Of a stretch of 64,000 bases of DNA, positions 1-11,553 are shown piece by piece. The notes under the pieces were generated by a model. It searched no databases. It was not told where the DNA came from and was given only the letters and a program-made list of their open reading frames with translations. This stretch comes from Alentia gelatinosa (taxonomy: Eukaryota; Annelida; Polychaeta; Phyllodocida; Polynoidae): contig OX465579.1 in NCBI GenBank assembly GCA_950022655.1, positions 80,983,193-81,047,192 of the forward strand, read 5' to 3'. How positions within the stretch are numbered: the stretch's first letter is position 1; every line of letters begins with the position of its first letter. The position numbers and the translations under genes are program-made.

Positions 1-109
1 CGAAACACATACCTAACAGCGGACTAGAATGGTAGAAAAATGCTTTAGGACACCTAACACTTTGACTCCTAGCCAAACCTATTTCAACCTCTCTAACACA
101 ATCCGGGCG

Positions 110-420
110 ACCTAAGTGAGCGGGCGCGGTGCAATCGATGATTGACGTCACTTCCGGGAATTGGCTTGTCATTCTCGTGACGTCTCGCCGCCGGGCCGCG
201 TGATTCAAGTCACGTGACTATGGCTCCTGACCCGACCATATCTACCCTTCTTTCCCCGTCACTGTGTTTGTCCCACCCGCACTCCCCACACCCCTCCCTT
301 CCATCTATCGGCGCCATGTTCCCAGCCACTCCACCACGACTCGTGTTTTGTTCAGTGCACGTTGTGTGAGCAGATCAAAGCCCCACGGCGGGCAGTTCCG
401 CTGACCCGCCCCGAAAAGCT
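110..420. promoter_or_regulatory. CpG-rich promoter-like segment with CRE, ETS and E-box motifs
   Basis: This stretch is clearly richer in G+C and CpG than its surroundings. It holds a perfect cAMP-response element TGACGTCA at 143-150, followed at once by CTTCCGG (an ETS-type site), a second TGACGTC at 178-184, and a perfect 10-base palindrome GTCACGTGAC (E-box, USF/CLEAR type) at 209-218. C-rich sequence follows to about 300. Such clusters are typical of animal housekeeping promoters. No convincing first exon was found on either side, so direction is unknown. The call is inference from motifs and composition. Confidence 0.45.
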
Positions 421-2716
421 CTGAGTTAACACGAGTTATTGATCAAGCTCAGAGCTGCTCTCCTACGCCATTCTAGATCCAGACATAATCCTATACATCA
501 AAGCATTTTTTCTAATTACTGTAGCCGCCTTGCTCGATATGTAGTTTATCACTGCGTCGAAGAATAGAGGTAGGACCTGGTGATGCCTTTTATGCGTCAG
601 TTCAGTAATTATACTTTGATTTCTTTGCTGTTTTGTAAAACAGTACGGTTCAATATCGAGATGACTGAATTGTTGAAGAATAGTTGTAATTACGAATGAG
701 TTATGTGCGTTCAATTCCGAACAGACATAACCATTCTCGTGTAACCCCGTATTGTTAGCTTGGAATATAAGACCGCAGTTTCCTGCAATTCCCAGCAAAC
801 ATAGCCAATCTGAGCAAATTCCGTAATTTCGTTTTAGGCTCAGGACAACAGGAATATCAACGTGACGAATGAGTGACGGCCGCCTGGCGTTACGAGTGTG
901 AGGACCATGGAGAAAGGTGGTATGTGATTAAAGAAAGGCGCGAGGACCAAGGAGAAAGGCGTTACCCACCCACATTCGCGGCAAACCCCTACCTTCACTC
1001 TGACCTCCTTACATAATATTTTCTAGCGCCTTGGGACGGCTCTGCAGTCGAGAGTTGACCTCGAATCTTAGGGGTCACAACCACCCTCTTAGTGGTAATT
1101 TTGTGACCTCATATGGTCATGATGAATTATTCCTGCCTTCATAAATATTGCACGGGATTGCATACTGATTTGACCCACTGAGCTGTCATATTGTTCGTCC
1201 GCAACATTAACTTTTTAATGTGGCCACTGGTGTCAATTGATAAGTCCTTTCAGGTACTGCTCTCTTGAGCTCCGAGGTTTGCAAAATAATTATTAGCTCA
1301 AAACATCCACCCATACTATTGCAATCAATTCCTTAAGGATGGACCATCTTGTACGCCTTCACTTTTGGTATCTCATTATCGGTTCAGAGGTGATCTGGTA
1401 TTTACTATTGATGACATAAGAAGGGGATCGATATGTGTATGTGCATTTTACAGATGTTAATCAATTGCCTGCTTGAGAGGTCATGTCATTCGGGAATTTG
1501 AGCATAATCATCCAGTTCCACCACTTTTCTCCTGTAACCTTTTCCAAATAAGTGTTGTACACTTTGATCTCCTGATTGAGCTAAAGGAACCAGAACCTGT
1601 GGTCCAGTTTTGGATCAGCCACTGCTTATGATCAACTGAGAAATTTGATAGTGTTTGCTCAGAGGGTACACATACCTGTGGGCATGTGAAGCTGATCTCT
1701 GTTAGGAAATGTGTTGTCCTCGCATTCCCCAGGTACATACATATACAACTAAAGGATGATTTCCATGGATTATTTCTCTTTAAACTACTTGAATGTGTCG
1801 TTTGCTGCATAAAGTTATTATAACAATTATAACAATTTCAGGCCAGTGGGTCCTCGGCTGTGAGCATTTCCAGGCAGGCTATTCCCTTTCCAGAAATATG
1901 TTTACCTCGATTGTCATTCCATCCTGTCCATCATAGAGAAGGATTCTATTAGAACAACTTGGATTGATCCCTCTTTTGCCCATTCAGTGGTTCCTACGAC
2001 CCATCTGCAGGGATGAACTGTATGTATTATGAATATAACAGAATTTCCAAACAGAATGCGACCTATACAAGACACCAGCAGTTATCAGCCGGAGCCGATT
2101 AGGGTACAGCTATGTGGATAAAAGGAATGCGGTCACGTGGTACCTGTCCTGCAGGATAGTTGTTTATCCTGGTTCTGTCAGTCCCTGATATCGTGGGTGG
2201 AGGAGTCTGACAGGTACGGCGACATGTCTGCAGGATCTGTACGTCTTGGTACATATCCGAGGGCAGCACTATGCTGCAACATGTTACTCTCTTGACATGT
2301 TTCTCTTGGGGAACCATTCCGTTTGTAGAACCACCCGGTTCTGTTAACTCTGTGGTCCAATTTTAAGCCTATCCTTCCTTCCGCATCCTTTACTCCTCGC
2401 CCCATCTGCATATATGCCCGTATTTCAACTTTTAACAACCCAGCAACTCAAACCTATATCAAAGTAGTTATTAAACTCTTATAGACAATGCGAACAAACT
2501 TGGTTATTTGAATACATCTGGGATCCTGAAAGAGATCATCATCTATGGTCATAACTTTCAACATTTCTATTCAACCCTTATGAAGTTGGGAATCTAAGAA
2601 ATGACTTATTCCGATCATTTGTGAGGGTAGTAAATATATATAAAGAAGTCCACATTATCACTCTATACTGAAGTATCCACTCCTCATTATAGGTTACCTA
2701 TACTTCTATTACTCAC
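421..2716. other. No supported gene; minor hairpin and short direct repeat
   Basis: No coding region can be supported here. A GAGCTGCTC motif lies at 452-460. An approximate direct repeat (GAGGACCA-AGGAGAAAGG) occurs near 900 and 946. A hairpin at 1073-1108 pairs GGTCACA with TGTGACC and CCAC with GTGG. A pyrimidine-poor AG near 1851 is followed by short open frames that do not look convincingly coding. An open minus frame at 463-798 has no supporting composition. Confidence 0.5.
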
Positions 2717-2921
2717 TGGTCACACTCCTTGTCACACCATCACCGGGGAAACTGCTTTCTAGTATTATCGACTGAATTGGCCATTTCCCCATGCCATGCA
2801 ACGTCTGATTAAATAAGGTCCGTCGTTTTGACCGCCTCCTTGGAAACCAATTTAAATTCAGTGTCCGTGGGATTTTGTTAAACCTCGGCGACCAAAATGG
2901 AGGGATGGAGATATAGCATGA
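2717..2921 (-). CDS. Weak candidate exon, unknown product
   Basis: The minus strand has a stop-free frame from 2921 to 2717 (68 codons) ending at a good donor (A|GTGAGTAATAG). The predicted peptide is rich in arginine and lysine in the middle, then reads LHGMGKWPIQSIILESSFPG before the donor. There is no clear acceptor with a pyrimidine tract upstream, and an open frame of this length is expected by chance in 64 kb. No family was recognised. It is listed only because donor and frame coincide. Confidence 0.15.
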
Positions 2922-4297
2922 CTATATACTGGAGTAGCAGGTTATGCTCCACCAAGCGCATACGCTCACAGTATACGTAGATGCTTTTGAAGGAATAGCT
3001 GCAAAGCCAGCACTTGAAGGAAATTACATCCGAAAGCTCCTATTTCCAACCGCAAAGCCAAGCCCCTTGCATAACTAAACAGCGAAGTGAAGGAAGAGGC
3101 CGATAAGCTTTAGGACGGCTATGGGAAAGAAATGAATAATTAACCTCTAATTCCAGGAAAGCTGTGTAACTCGTGCTAGCTGCTAATCACCATCGAGTTC
3201 AAGGTATTCCCGTGTCACCAGCATTTCTAGTTGTTCTGCATCAAGCTGTGTGTTGTAAACAACTGTAACGATGAAAGTAATACATAAATGATGTTACAAA
3301 ACATGTACATACATAGACATATAAAACAAATTATGACCCCAAGAGACAGATATGCACGGAATGTTCATAAGTCTCAGGTAGGTTTATGGATGACAGACCT
3401 TAAAACTTTTCACCCGTGTACTTATACATACATCCTTTATCTGGTTACATATAAACCGACACCATAGACTAAAGTCAATACCTGAGCACTGCGAACTGAA
3501 ACTGAATTAATCTCATATACCCAAGAAACTAATTCTTCTACGAAATTGTCGCTTGTCTATACGTACAAGAGTTAGCTTAATTAGACCCATTCATTCAAAG
3601 TTCAATATGGCTGATGTATTAAAAGCACGAGTAATAGATCTAACCGGTATCTTTGTAATTTCATCAGGCTTCTCCCAATGATCCACTCAACCAGCGCCAA
3701 AGGACTCCCTGCGCATTGCCGGTAGGAGAATGGGATATCAATCATTTTCTTATTAGGGACCGCTGGGTGTTATTATGAGAAGACCGTGCTTTACGAAATA
3801 TCAAGTAGCAATTCAGATGAATATAGTCTGTACCCAAGCTGAAAGCAGGGCCTGATAAGGCATGTGCAAAGGCAGGACATGTAAGGCGGATCATGATACC
3901 CTGCTCATATGCTGTATGACGTCTATAAGATAAGAAGAAATTAGATTCCCTCCGATTTATGTGGGAGCCTTTACTGATGGCATGGGCAATTAAGGAGGCT
4001 TTCGCCTACACCGTCCCTGCACAATCTGATATTAGCCTTCAATCAATATATGGAGCAATGGCGGAAATTGTGTCTTGTCTGTAGTCACAGGCATGACTAG
4101 AAGCCTTTGTGAGCCCCCCTGAGGAAGCCTCTTAGGATCGGACAGCAATATTAAAGGCATGGTGCCAGAATATCGGCAGCTGTGGTAAGGGGTGTGTGTC
4201 ACAGCCTGACAGTTATTGTCCTATGTATCACTGATGTGTTATTGCTCCTTCAAGACCAGGAGAAGCTTTCTTTTCTGGTTGCACTGACATATCGTAT

Positions 4298-4710
4298 GAT
4301 TCATCCTACCCCTAATAAAAAAAGACTCCATAGGCTTAACATTGACCGACTGTATTCGGGCGAGTATGCAGGAAAATGAAATTTATCGCTCTAGTGGGAT
4401 ACATTTGTGAAATGACGTCATGTGAAAATTGACCAATGAGCGAGCAAGACGAGAGCGATATCGAGAGTATCAACAAGCACACATTATCATGGAGTGTCAC
4501 ACAATTTTAAATTTCTTAATATTCTGAAGTAATATAGACAGGGTAGGATAAATTCTAAACCAAACTCGAGTTAGTCAAGTCTTGTTTATCGCACTCTGGC
4601 AAGGTCTGCTACTCACTGCAGTCGGCTTTGCCTCGCGCAGCAATACGCGAGGTCCCATGCCATCGTGCGATAAACAACAACTCGACTAACTCTCGTTTGG
4701 TTTCTCCTAA
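4298..4710. mobile_element. Composite palindromic repeat element, copy A
   Basis: The left part is bounded by ATCCTACCCCT (about 4303) and its inverted partner GGGTAGGAT (4541). The right part is a large fold-back. Its outer arms are CCAAACTCGAGTTAGTC at 4560-4576 and GACTAACTCTCGTTTGG at 4684-4700 (15 of 17 pair). Its inner arms are GTTTATCGCAC at 4584-4594 and GTGCGATAAAC at 4665-4675 (perfect), then TGGC/GCCA. The loop contains TGCTACTCACTGCAG and GCCTCGC. A second copy lies at 38674-39083 in the same orientation and order. No ORF is present, so it is best seen as a non-autonomous element. Exact ends and target-site duplication were not resolved. Confidence 0.7.
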
Positions 4711-6479
4711 GTATTCCATATACCAGATATTGTCAAAGACGTAGGCATTTATGTGCGTACTTCATTTTATTTATGCGTACAAGTAGTAGGTTCTTACAGA
4801 CAATATATAGGAGAGTGTGATAAATTAAAAAAATGTGCTGATGCATCCACACTATGATCGTAAATATGTGCAACAAAACTAGCCATTATCACTAGGGTAA
4901 TAATATCCTATTGTGGCCTTCTTTATGTATATATCAGAATGGATATCTGTGCTCTGTGAAGCGGCACTATGTCATAGTTAAACGTTCTTGATGTGTGAGC
5001 TTTCACGAGGATATAGTTATTTTCTTGTACTTTTGAATAAGGACCTCACTGCACAAGTATAGCCCCACGGGCATCTACCTTATGTTTCTGAAATATTGCA
5101 ATAGGCCTCCCCACAAATTAGTCAAAATTTACAAAGGTTGGACATGTATCACACAGCAGGCAGTAATATTTGGCATGCTCCTAGCTAGGAGTATGTAGTC
5201 TCCCTCGTTCAGTGTCTACTTTGAGGTCTGTCCCTTTGACCTTGGACACCTCACCCTCATAGAGTAACACTATACAGTCATCCTTCATTATTCGGTACTG
5301 TAACGTTTCTGTGCTTGTCTGACGAAATTGATGATGAGCTTTATGTAGTGAAACTGACATGCCACTCATATCCTTAGCCCGACCCCTATGTCCGCCCTGG
5401 TCGGTTATATTTACATTGCTCACTTTTCAACCAGAAATTGTTGGAAAATAACCCAAGCTAATCGGCGTCACAGAGTTGGTAAACAATGTAGGGTTCTTGG
5501 CTGTTTCATAGAGGATCTGCTGTTTGTTAGTAAATAGACTGTGTATTTATTGGATGTGGGGAGGATGAAACTGAACAAGGATAGGAGGTGTCATCTAGCT
5601 TAACACATGACCCAACAACACAGCTTCTAACCACAGGACTACTGTCACAGTAGGTTAGGGGATGAGCTATACACATATAGTGGGCGCAATTAAATCCTGT
5701 ACTATCAGCTGGATCCTGCTGGCTTATCACTGTTCAAACACTGTCATTAACCAGGAGATCTCCTGTGATGAGCAGATCTGTCATTTGTTATTTGTGGTGG
5801 GGCATTCCCTTCCTGAATGTTAAACGTGTTTAGTCTGAGGTTAATACCCATGATCTCTCTTGCCTCCCACTCTGCTCATAGGAGTGCTCAGGAATTACAT
5901 CCCCCTCCACATCGTTATAACCAATCCTCATTTCACTTTTCAACCAGCAACCTCCCGGTCATAACGAAAGAAGCGCCTCCTGCATGTTCCTACGATGCCC
6001 CACGCTTGGCTTTAGAAGTTCACGTGTTTCCGGTGCCCTTGTAATGACCCACCAGAGAAAGGCAATTACCAGCATTGTTTTTGTGGTCAACGGACGCTGT
6101 GAAAATCAGGCTTTGAAATGCGTTTTTATTCAGATCTGCCTCTTGCATGCAATGCTTAAATCTCCATGTTTTAGACCCACATGAATCAAATTCAACTTGT
6201 CCTTTGACAAAGTCAGACCCAAGCAGCAAGGAAAAACATGGGTGGTGTTTATGTGAAGCATAACACGCTGCAATCACCCAGAAGAAATCGTACAGAGAAT
6301 CTGCTTGAGGCATTGTGTGTTTTCTCCTAGTGATTGTTTATGGCATTACTACGACGTAGATGTCTATTTAGAGTTGCATTATTGAGCTTACTACGACGCT
6401 GAATTTACTGTGATATTAATGTATCTCTTGCTTGATAGTGTTCTGAGAACGGGCCAGAAACACGAAGAGAGATATCCCA
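4711..6479. other. No supported gene
   Basis: This is AT-rich non-coding sequence. A minus-strand open frame at 5181-5423 (80 codons, ending in a stop) has a plausible amino-acid mix, but no splice or composition signal lifts it above background. A perfect 14-base palindrome CAGGAGATCTCCTG lies at 5752-5765. Nothing else is supported. Confidence 0.45.
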
Positions 6480-6800
6480 GTAGCATGCACGGACAGAGAC
6501 TGAAACCACTCATTGCGGAGATTTCCATTACCAAACGAGCAACCCACAGCGCATGCGTAGGACGGCTACCACTAGAACGAGGCTCGACGGTCTCAAAGGT
6601 CTGCACGCGATACTCGTTGTCACGTGAGCGATGGAATAGCACACGAGAACTGAGAGCGAATACCAGAGACCACGGCGTAACGTAGTGGCTGCAGCTGCCG
6701 TATGCGCGGCGAGCAGTCTGCCAGATAGATCCCCCTTTACCGCACACGCCCCGATAACCTTGTTAACGCATCACGACCCATGTCTGCGGGAAGACGGCAC
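6480..6800. promoter_or_regulatory. CpG-rich segment with NRF1-like and CACGTG sites
   Basis: CpG and G+C rise sharply here. GCGCATGCG at 6549-6557 matches the palindromic NRF1 core, and CACGTG lies at 6621-6626. Both motifs are common in broad, TATA-less animal promoters. The segment is open on both strands because of its base composition, but neither translation looks like a conserved protein. I infer a promoter or CpG island and cannot assign it to a gene. Confidence 0.35.
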
Positions 6801-8914
6801 GTGAGTCTAATAAGTCCTGAGATACAGCTACCGTATACTGGAACAATACTCTCACCTAGAAAGACAGCTCGACATGTGTGTACGTCTTAGCGAACTAAAT
6901 AGGGAGCAAACTGTGTGTGGGGCAGGCATAGAACTAATTTCGGATAAGAAGTTGGGAGGTCAGTGATGGTTCACTGGTAGAAATAAAAAGATCATCTGAA
7001 ACGAGTTAACAATGATCTGCCTAAGATATGACCGTGTTGCACTTTAAAATAATTCATCCTGATTGATTGTGCTAAAACATATGTCATTTTGCTACACGAG
7101 AAAGATATGTAAATATTACAGATTGGCTAAAGTTCTACACAGGTCAATGTCGTCAACATATTAGTTACATATTTTCATATAGGTTTTTAATTTTTAATAC
7201 TGATATCAAATATTTCCCCTGCTGTTTGACTGCTCAGTACGAATGACATTGCAAAACCTTTAGAAGAGGCAGAATCGTTTAGCTTGATTAAGAGTGTGGC
7301 AGAGTATTTAGATAAATGGATGTGACACAAAATATGCATGAGAAATGCAAAATTGTCAGCGTTCATTAAAAAGAAAACAACGGTCATTGAGACACGGCAT
7401 CCTCTTTTATGTTTCATTCGTATCCTTAGTTTGGCTACCGGATATTAAACCAATTGTTATTCTGCTCACTGACCTAATGAGGTTATTCATTTAATCAACT
7501 CCTACCAAGTGCATCAAACTCGTCCTCAGAAGGCATCTGTTTGTGGAACCGGACAGCCAATCAACAGCTTTGTCTCATCGATGGAATCACTGCAAGGCAC
7601 CCGCTGATTGGCCAGAATGTGCGTTAATGAATACGTTAGACCCGGGCGACAGCCAAAGACTGCCATATTTGTTGCCGCATTAGTGGTTGAGCATGGGTAA
7701 TCCCCGGGGTGGATAGTGCAGCGATGCCGTTAGCCATATCAATGAGGGACTTAGGAGCGTTTGTACTCGTCACTCTTCCTATGGTGTACATAATCCTTGC
7801 TTCTGCTCCCATCTTCCAGACAACACTCGACCTTAGTCTCTGATGTTTATCTTCTGTTCGCATCCTTCGCTCCTCTGCCTTTTATCCTTTCACCCTATAT
7901 CATTCTCTCCATCCCCAGCTATAGGTATCATGCATAAACTTGTCTTGCTGACTATGTTTCCTATTGTAGAGTCTCAGGCCCTACTTGCATAAGGAGTAGA
8001 CATTAAGAAGAGAGAGAAGAACTCAAACACAGAGGTACTATGTACTACTATGAATCAAGAACTTAACTGTTTATTGACAAGAGAGGGTCCTTGTTTTATA
8101 CCCTTAGCAGGGGGTTGACATGACAGGCTTGGCATCTCTGAGCTCTGCGCTCTCATTGGCTGTTGTACCAACAGCCAATAGAGGAAGACCAAATTTGTTC
8201 CGGTTGAGCGCCCATTCTGGTCTGTCACACATGTCAGGAGGCCACTCATAACACTGAACAACTCAAGGTGTCATTGGTAGAGCGACCTGCCCTCATGTGG
8301 GCATACTGGGAACTAGAGCTGAGGAATTCTATGGGTATTATATGCCATTCAAAGCATGGCAGCTGTACTGTAGATATCAGGGAGGAGGTTACTAACCAAA
8401 ATGGCCACTGTTCCAATTCTGTAAATTTGTTCCTCAATAATTAGGGGTAATTTAGATAATTACTTTCTTCTCATAGAAATCAATATTACATGGACATGAT
8501 AGGGATGTATAGACCAGAACTTTACACTATGATATCGTTTAGGTTCTCCTTTTGCAATTTTTTGCATCTCAGTGTTTCTTGTCATAACACGTGTGAATTA
8601 CATTCTTCTCCGATACATGTGACGAAAGGTTTAACCTTACGTCCTTCCGTACCACGTGACCACTGTCAGTCTCATATATAAAAATAAAAAATGGTTGACA
8701 ATTCATTATTCAAAGTTAAGCTTTTGTGGTGCTAGCACTTACTAATCTTCGTTTCAACAGCTGTTATCGATCTCCATGTCGACGTTCTGACGTCATCGAG
8801 GAGCGACCTACTAGCGGATCACCGACCACTAACGATCGAGGTGAACGTTCGGGAACTCATAGGCTACTTGACTGGTACTCGCCTATGTCAGAGGCGTCAG
8901 AACATTTTTAAAGT
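6801..8914. other. No supported gene; hairpin at 8155 and E-box plus TATA at 8653
   Basis: This is mostly AT-rich sequence. A perfect 11-bp hairpin lies at 8155-8179 (ATTGGCTGTTG, loop TAC, CAACAGCCAAT), so each arm carries a CCAAT box. CACGTG at 8653-8658 is followed by TATATAAAA at 8675-8683, a possible core promoter with no recognisable exon after it. The rest shows no coding or repeat signal that I can support. Confidence 0.35.
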
Positions 8915-9390
8915 GGGGGGGGGGGGGGGGGGGGCGAACTGAAAAATTGCTGACTTTTTTCTTGGTATTGAGTCAGACTTTGAGATTGACCTGTCCCATT
9001 GAATTTACCGTAAACCTTAGAAAAATCTGAGAAAAGTCAGGTCGTTACCTTCATTACACACAAAAAATTCTGACTTGGACACTTTCCCACGGTGAAAAGT
9101 CAGGGCTTAGCCATCATTACACGCTAAAGAGTCAGACTTTGACACTTTTCCAGGGTGAAAACTCAGGGCTTAGCCATAATTGTATGCCAAAAAGTCTGAC
9201 TTTGATATTTTGCCATGGTGAAAAGTCAGGGATTAGCCCTAATTGCATGCTAAAGAGTCACACTTTGATATTTTACCTAGGTGAAAAGTCAGGGCTTAGC
9301 CATCATTGCGCGCTAAAAAGTGAGACTTTTCAGGGTGCTGACTTTTTTTGGGCTGGCAAAAAAGAGTGGGGGGGGGGGGGGGGGGGGGGG
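8915..9390 (+). repeat. 63-bp tandem repeat array bounded by G-runs, copy 1
   Basis: A run of 20 G (8915-8934) and a run of 23 G (9368-9390) bracket an array. Its monomers start near 8972, 9068, 9131, 9194, 9257 and 9320. After a longer first unit of about 96 bp, the spacing is 63 bp. Each monomer contains a near-palindrome AAAGTCAGACTTT and a conserved AAAAGTCAGGGCTTAGCCAT. TGCTGACTTTTTT occurs just inside both ends (8948 and 9336). Because 63 is a multiple of three, one plus frame stays open through the array. This is probably a by-product rather than a gene. The same head and monomer recur at 24049-24600. Confidence 0.85.
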
Positions 9391-9506
9391 CAACCGCTGA
9401 TTGTTAAACCAGCGTAGATTCATACGTGCTTTACTGTGTGGTGAGATTATGAAACAGTGAGTTGTAAAATGGTGTTTTAGAAAAATTATGTCCCAGTTCA
9501 TAATGA

Positions 9507-9650
9507 TAAAGAGACAAAGTGAGTGTGACTGAATTACATCTGTTCCTCGATGGTCAGAAATACTCAACTCGTTCTTCGAACTCGGGAAATATTTCTGAAC
9601 AAAATATCTCTGAACAGATTTCATTCAGTCGCACTAATTATGTCTCTATA
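9507..9650. mobile_element. Fold-back MITE-like element, copy 1
   Basis: The left half (AGAGACAAAGTGAGTG, then GACTGAAT, then ATCTGTTC) is mirrored by the right half (GAACAGAT, ATTCAGTC, TTATGTCTCT). Nearly the whole element therefore folds into one imperfect hairpin with inverted arms of about 45 bp. Inside are AGAAATACTCAACTC and a mirrored AATATTTCTGA. A second copy lies at 59385-59515. The flanks carry TA on each side (about 9506 and 9650), compatible with a TA target duplication of Tc1/mariner type, but this is uncertain. Confidence 0.65.
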
Positions 9651-10368
9651 TAGAGTAGTGAGGGTTGATTAATATGCCATGAGTTCTATCGCATAGCGGA
9701 ATTAATTCTACAAATGGCGTATTAGTCAACGTCAGTTGGGTATTTATCACGGTACCCCAGCCCAGGCAGGGAAAAGGAGAATTGCTTGAGGCAAGACCTT
9801 CCAGTTGTCTTCCTTATTATTTAGATGTTTCCCGTTACAAGCTCAAACAACCGTCAATGGTGCTGGCATGCTACGTATGTGGCAGGTATTGCTGCCGGTA
9901 TCTATAGACCACCTAGTGTCTACCTTACCACTCAACACACCTCTCATACCCCCTCTATACTTCAACACATCACACTACCACTTCCCACAATCCCCCACCG
10001 GACTGCCTTCTTCTTACAACTCATCATTACGCACCAAATATTCGTGATTTTTACTCACCCACCCAACACCAAAATCATCTTATTTCGCATCTACCCATCA
10101 TCATATACATCAAAAAGCACACAATTTTATCTATTTTGATATAAATTAGAAAAAGGTTATCAACTATATGTACATGTGTCTACTCAATAGGTCTTATATT
10201 GCCAAAGCCACTTGTCCCTCCTTCTTTCAACTCTCTTTGGGCAGAGATATATAGTAATCATATTCATGACTGACCCTCCTTGGTCGTACATCAATGGTAT
10301 AAATTTGCAATTCTCTCTCCATGGTCGTACAATAATGATGTATCAATAGCTTTCACTTCTTGGTCCTA

Positions 10369-10373
<5 letters not shown>
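9651..10373. other. No supported gene
   Basis: This stretch is AT-rich, with a C-rich, ACACC-like simple-sequence part at about 9905-10110. That composition keeps two plus frames open but shows no coding features. Nothing else is supported. Confidence 0.4.

Positions 10374-10417
<44 letters not shown>
10374..10417. repeat. (AT)22 microsatellite
   Basis: Uninterrupted AT dinucleotides run from 10374 to 10417. The same dinucleotide returns, mixed with AC, at 10742-10769. Confidence 0.97.
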
Positions 10418-10422
<5 letters not shown>

Positions 10423-10597
10423 TCATGCCTACGCCATAACTCAATCACGAGCACAGAAACACGAAAACAACCTTTTCTTTCTTGCCCTACACATTGTTTA
10501 ACGGCCTGTGTGCCGCCCGTCTATCTCGGGTTACGTCGGCGTGAAGTGGTAGTCCGGGCTCTGCTGATTTCCAATTTCCTACTAATAAACAGGTCTA

Positions 10598-10771
10598 ATG
10601 GCGACCGCCAACACCAACCTGATGGGTACAGGCTTCTCCCGGAAGTCGACCATTCTGTTACCGGAAGCCAGTGAGCTTCTGCAGGCTAAGTACACCCTGT
10701 TATGGCCGGAAACCGGAAATCGCATTAGGAAAGTCGTAGGCATATATATATATACACACATATATATATGA
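10598..10771 (+). CDS. Candidate coding exon starting MATANTNL, unknown product
   Basis: An ATG at 10598 opens a frame of 57 codons to a TGA at 10769. Only the first 47 codons, up to the microsatellite at about 10740, look coding. They are strongly G/C-ending and give a mixed, protein-like sequence (MATANTNLMGTGFSRKSTIL, then LPEASELLQAKYTLLWPETG). The tail is AT-repeat read-through (IYIYTHIYI), so the true exon probably ends before 10740. No strong donor is visible (AAA|GTCGTA is weak). A CAG precedes the ATG by five bases, so this could be an internal exon. The segment also contains four CCGGAA cores (ETS-like), which could instead mark a promoter. No family was recognised. Confidence 0.4.
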   Translation: MATANTNLMGTGFSRKSTILLPEASELLQAKYTLLWPETGNRIRKVVGIYIYTHIYI

Positions 10772-10940
10772 TATCTAGGACATAGATACAGTTCAAATAT
10801 TTGGCATATATGCTTTATGTGTATTTATGTATATATAGATTTTATACACCGTTATGAACATATTTTCTTGGTCAGTTATATTTTGAAGATTTTGGTAAAC
10901 AATGATATCAACGTTATCAGCAACGCCCGAGGATACTTAC

Positions 10941-11033
10941 ATACCGGTAGTTTGGAAAGATTGCAGTGCTGAGATTAACAATATTAGGATACGGTGGTTT
11001 TATGTGGAGCTCTCTATCGAAATGTTTGCCGTG
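10941..11033 (-). CDS. Candidate minus-strand exon, unknown product
   Basis: On the minus strand a 93-base open segment runs from an AG at 11034 to a near-perfect donor TAT|GTAAGTATCC. It reads HGKHFDRELHIKPPYPNIVN, then LSTAIFPNYRY. The sequence looks protein-like and the donor is excellent, but no pyrimidine tract precedes the acceptor. Product unknown. Confidence 0.25.
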
Positions 11034-11403
11034 CTAATGCTATTTCTATAACTTCATCAGCGGGCCTGTCATCATCTGTTTTTAGGTGTCAATAGAAACA
11101 CCGCCAATTGCAATTGCATTTCCACAATGATATTACCACACCACTGCGGTAACCATGGAGATTGCAAAATGGCGCTAAATACAATCCGACCGATGCCTAG
11201 AGCATAAACCACAAACGATTTCTCAACACTGCTGAGCCTTGATAAGGTAATCTCGACTGACAACCATCTCGGAAGCCATCTTGGAGAAACAGAATGAATC
11301 TGAACATTCTCTTATGAAGCTGGCGATAGCGTTTTTATTGTTGCCTATTTCAGACATTGGGAGGTGGATACAATCTTTGTCCCATAGCGGTAATCGAACC
11401 ATT

Positions 11404-11553
11404 GTCGGCCGTCAGAGCCAATAACGGCCAGGGTCGTCAGGCGGTCGTATTGTAAGCGTGCTTTACGACTGCCTTGTGCTCTGGGAGGCGGTCAGGAACA
11501 CCAGCACGGGCACCAGGCCACTTCCGGCCCGTCTAATAAGCTCTGACGGGCCG
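11404..11553. other. GC-rich nested inverted repeat
   Basis: The outer arms are GGCCGTCAGAGC (from about 11407) and GCTCTGACGGGCC (to about 11552), each followed inward by an AATAA/TTATT-like step and another CGGCC. Inside them GGCGGTCGTA (11440-11449) pairs with TACGACTGCC (11464-11473). The block is far richer in G+C than its neighbours. It could be a fold-back transposon or a structured RNA. No coding frame is convincing on either strand. Confidence 0.55.

Noticed and set aside
463..798. 111-codon minus-strand ORF near the first promoter-like segment
   Set aside because: It points toward the promoter-like segment, which therefore lies downstream of it. Codon use looks random.
1490..1810. 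Minus-strand ORF with Trp/Glu-rich alternative frame
   Set aside because: Stops interrupt the better-looking frame and no splice sites agree.
5181..5423. 80-codon minus-strand ORF with plausible amino-acid mix
   Set aside because: No splice signals, no family recognised, and length is within chance expectation.
8040..8440. Possible LTR-like region (TTTATTGACAAGAG to GGCCACTGTTCC)
   Set aside because: No second copy, no TG...CA ends and no primer-binding site were found in the window.
11380..11440. Minus-strand GGTTCGATTAC (tRNA B-box) with TGGCCGTTATTGG (A-box-like)
   Set aside because: The spacing between the boxes is about 30 bases, too short for a tRNA, and the arms do not fold as one.
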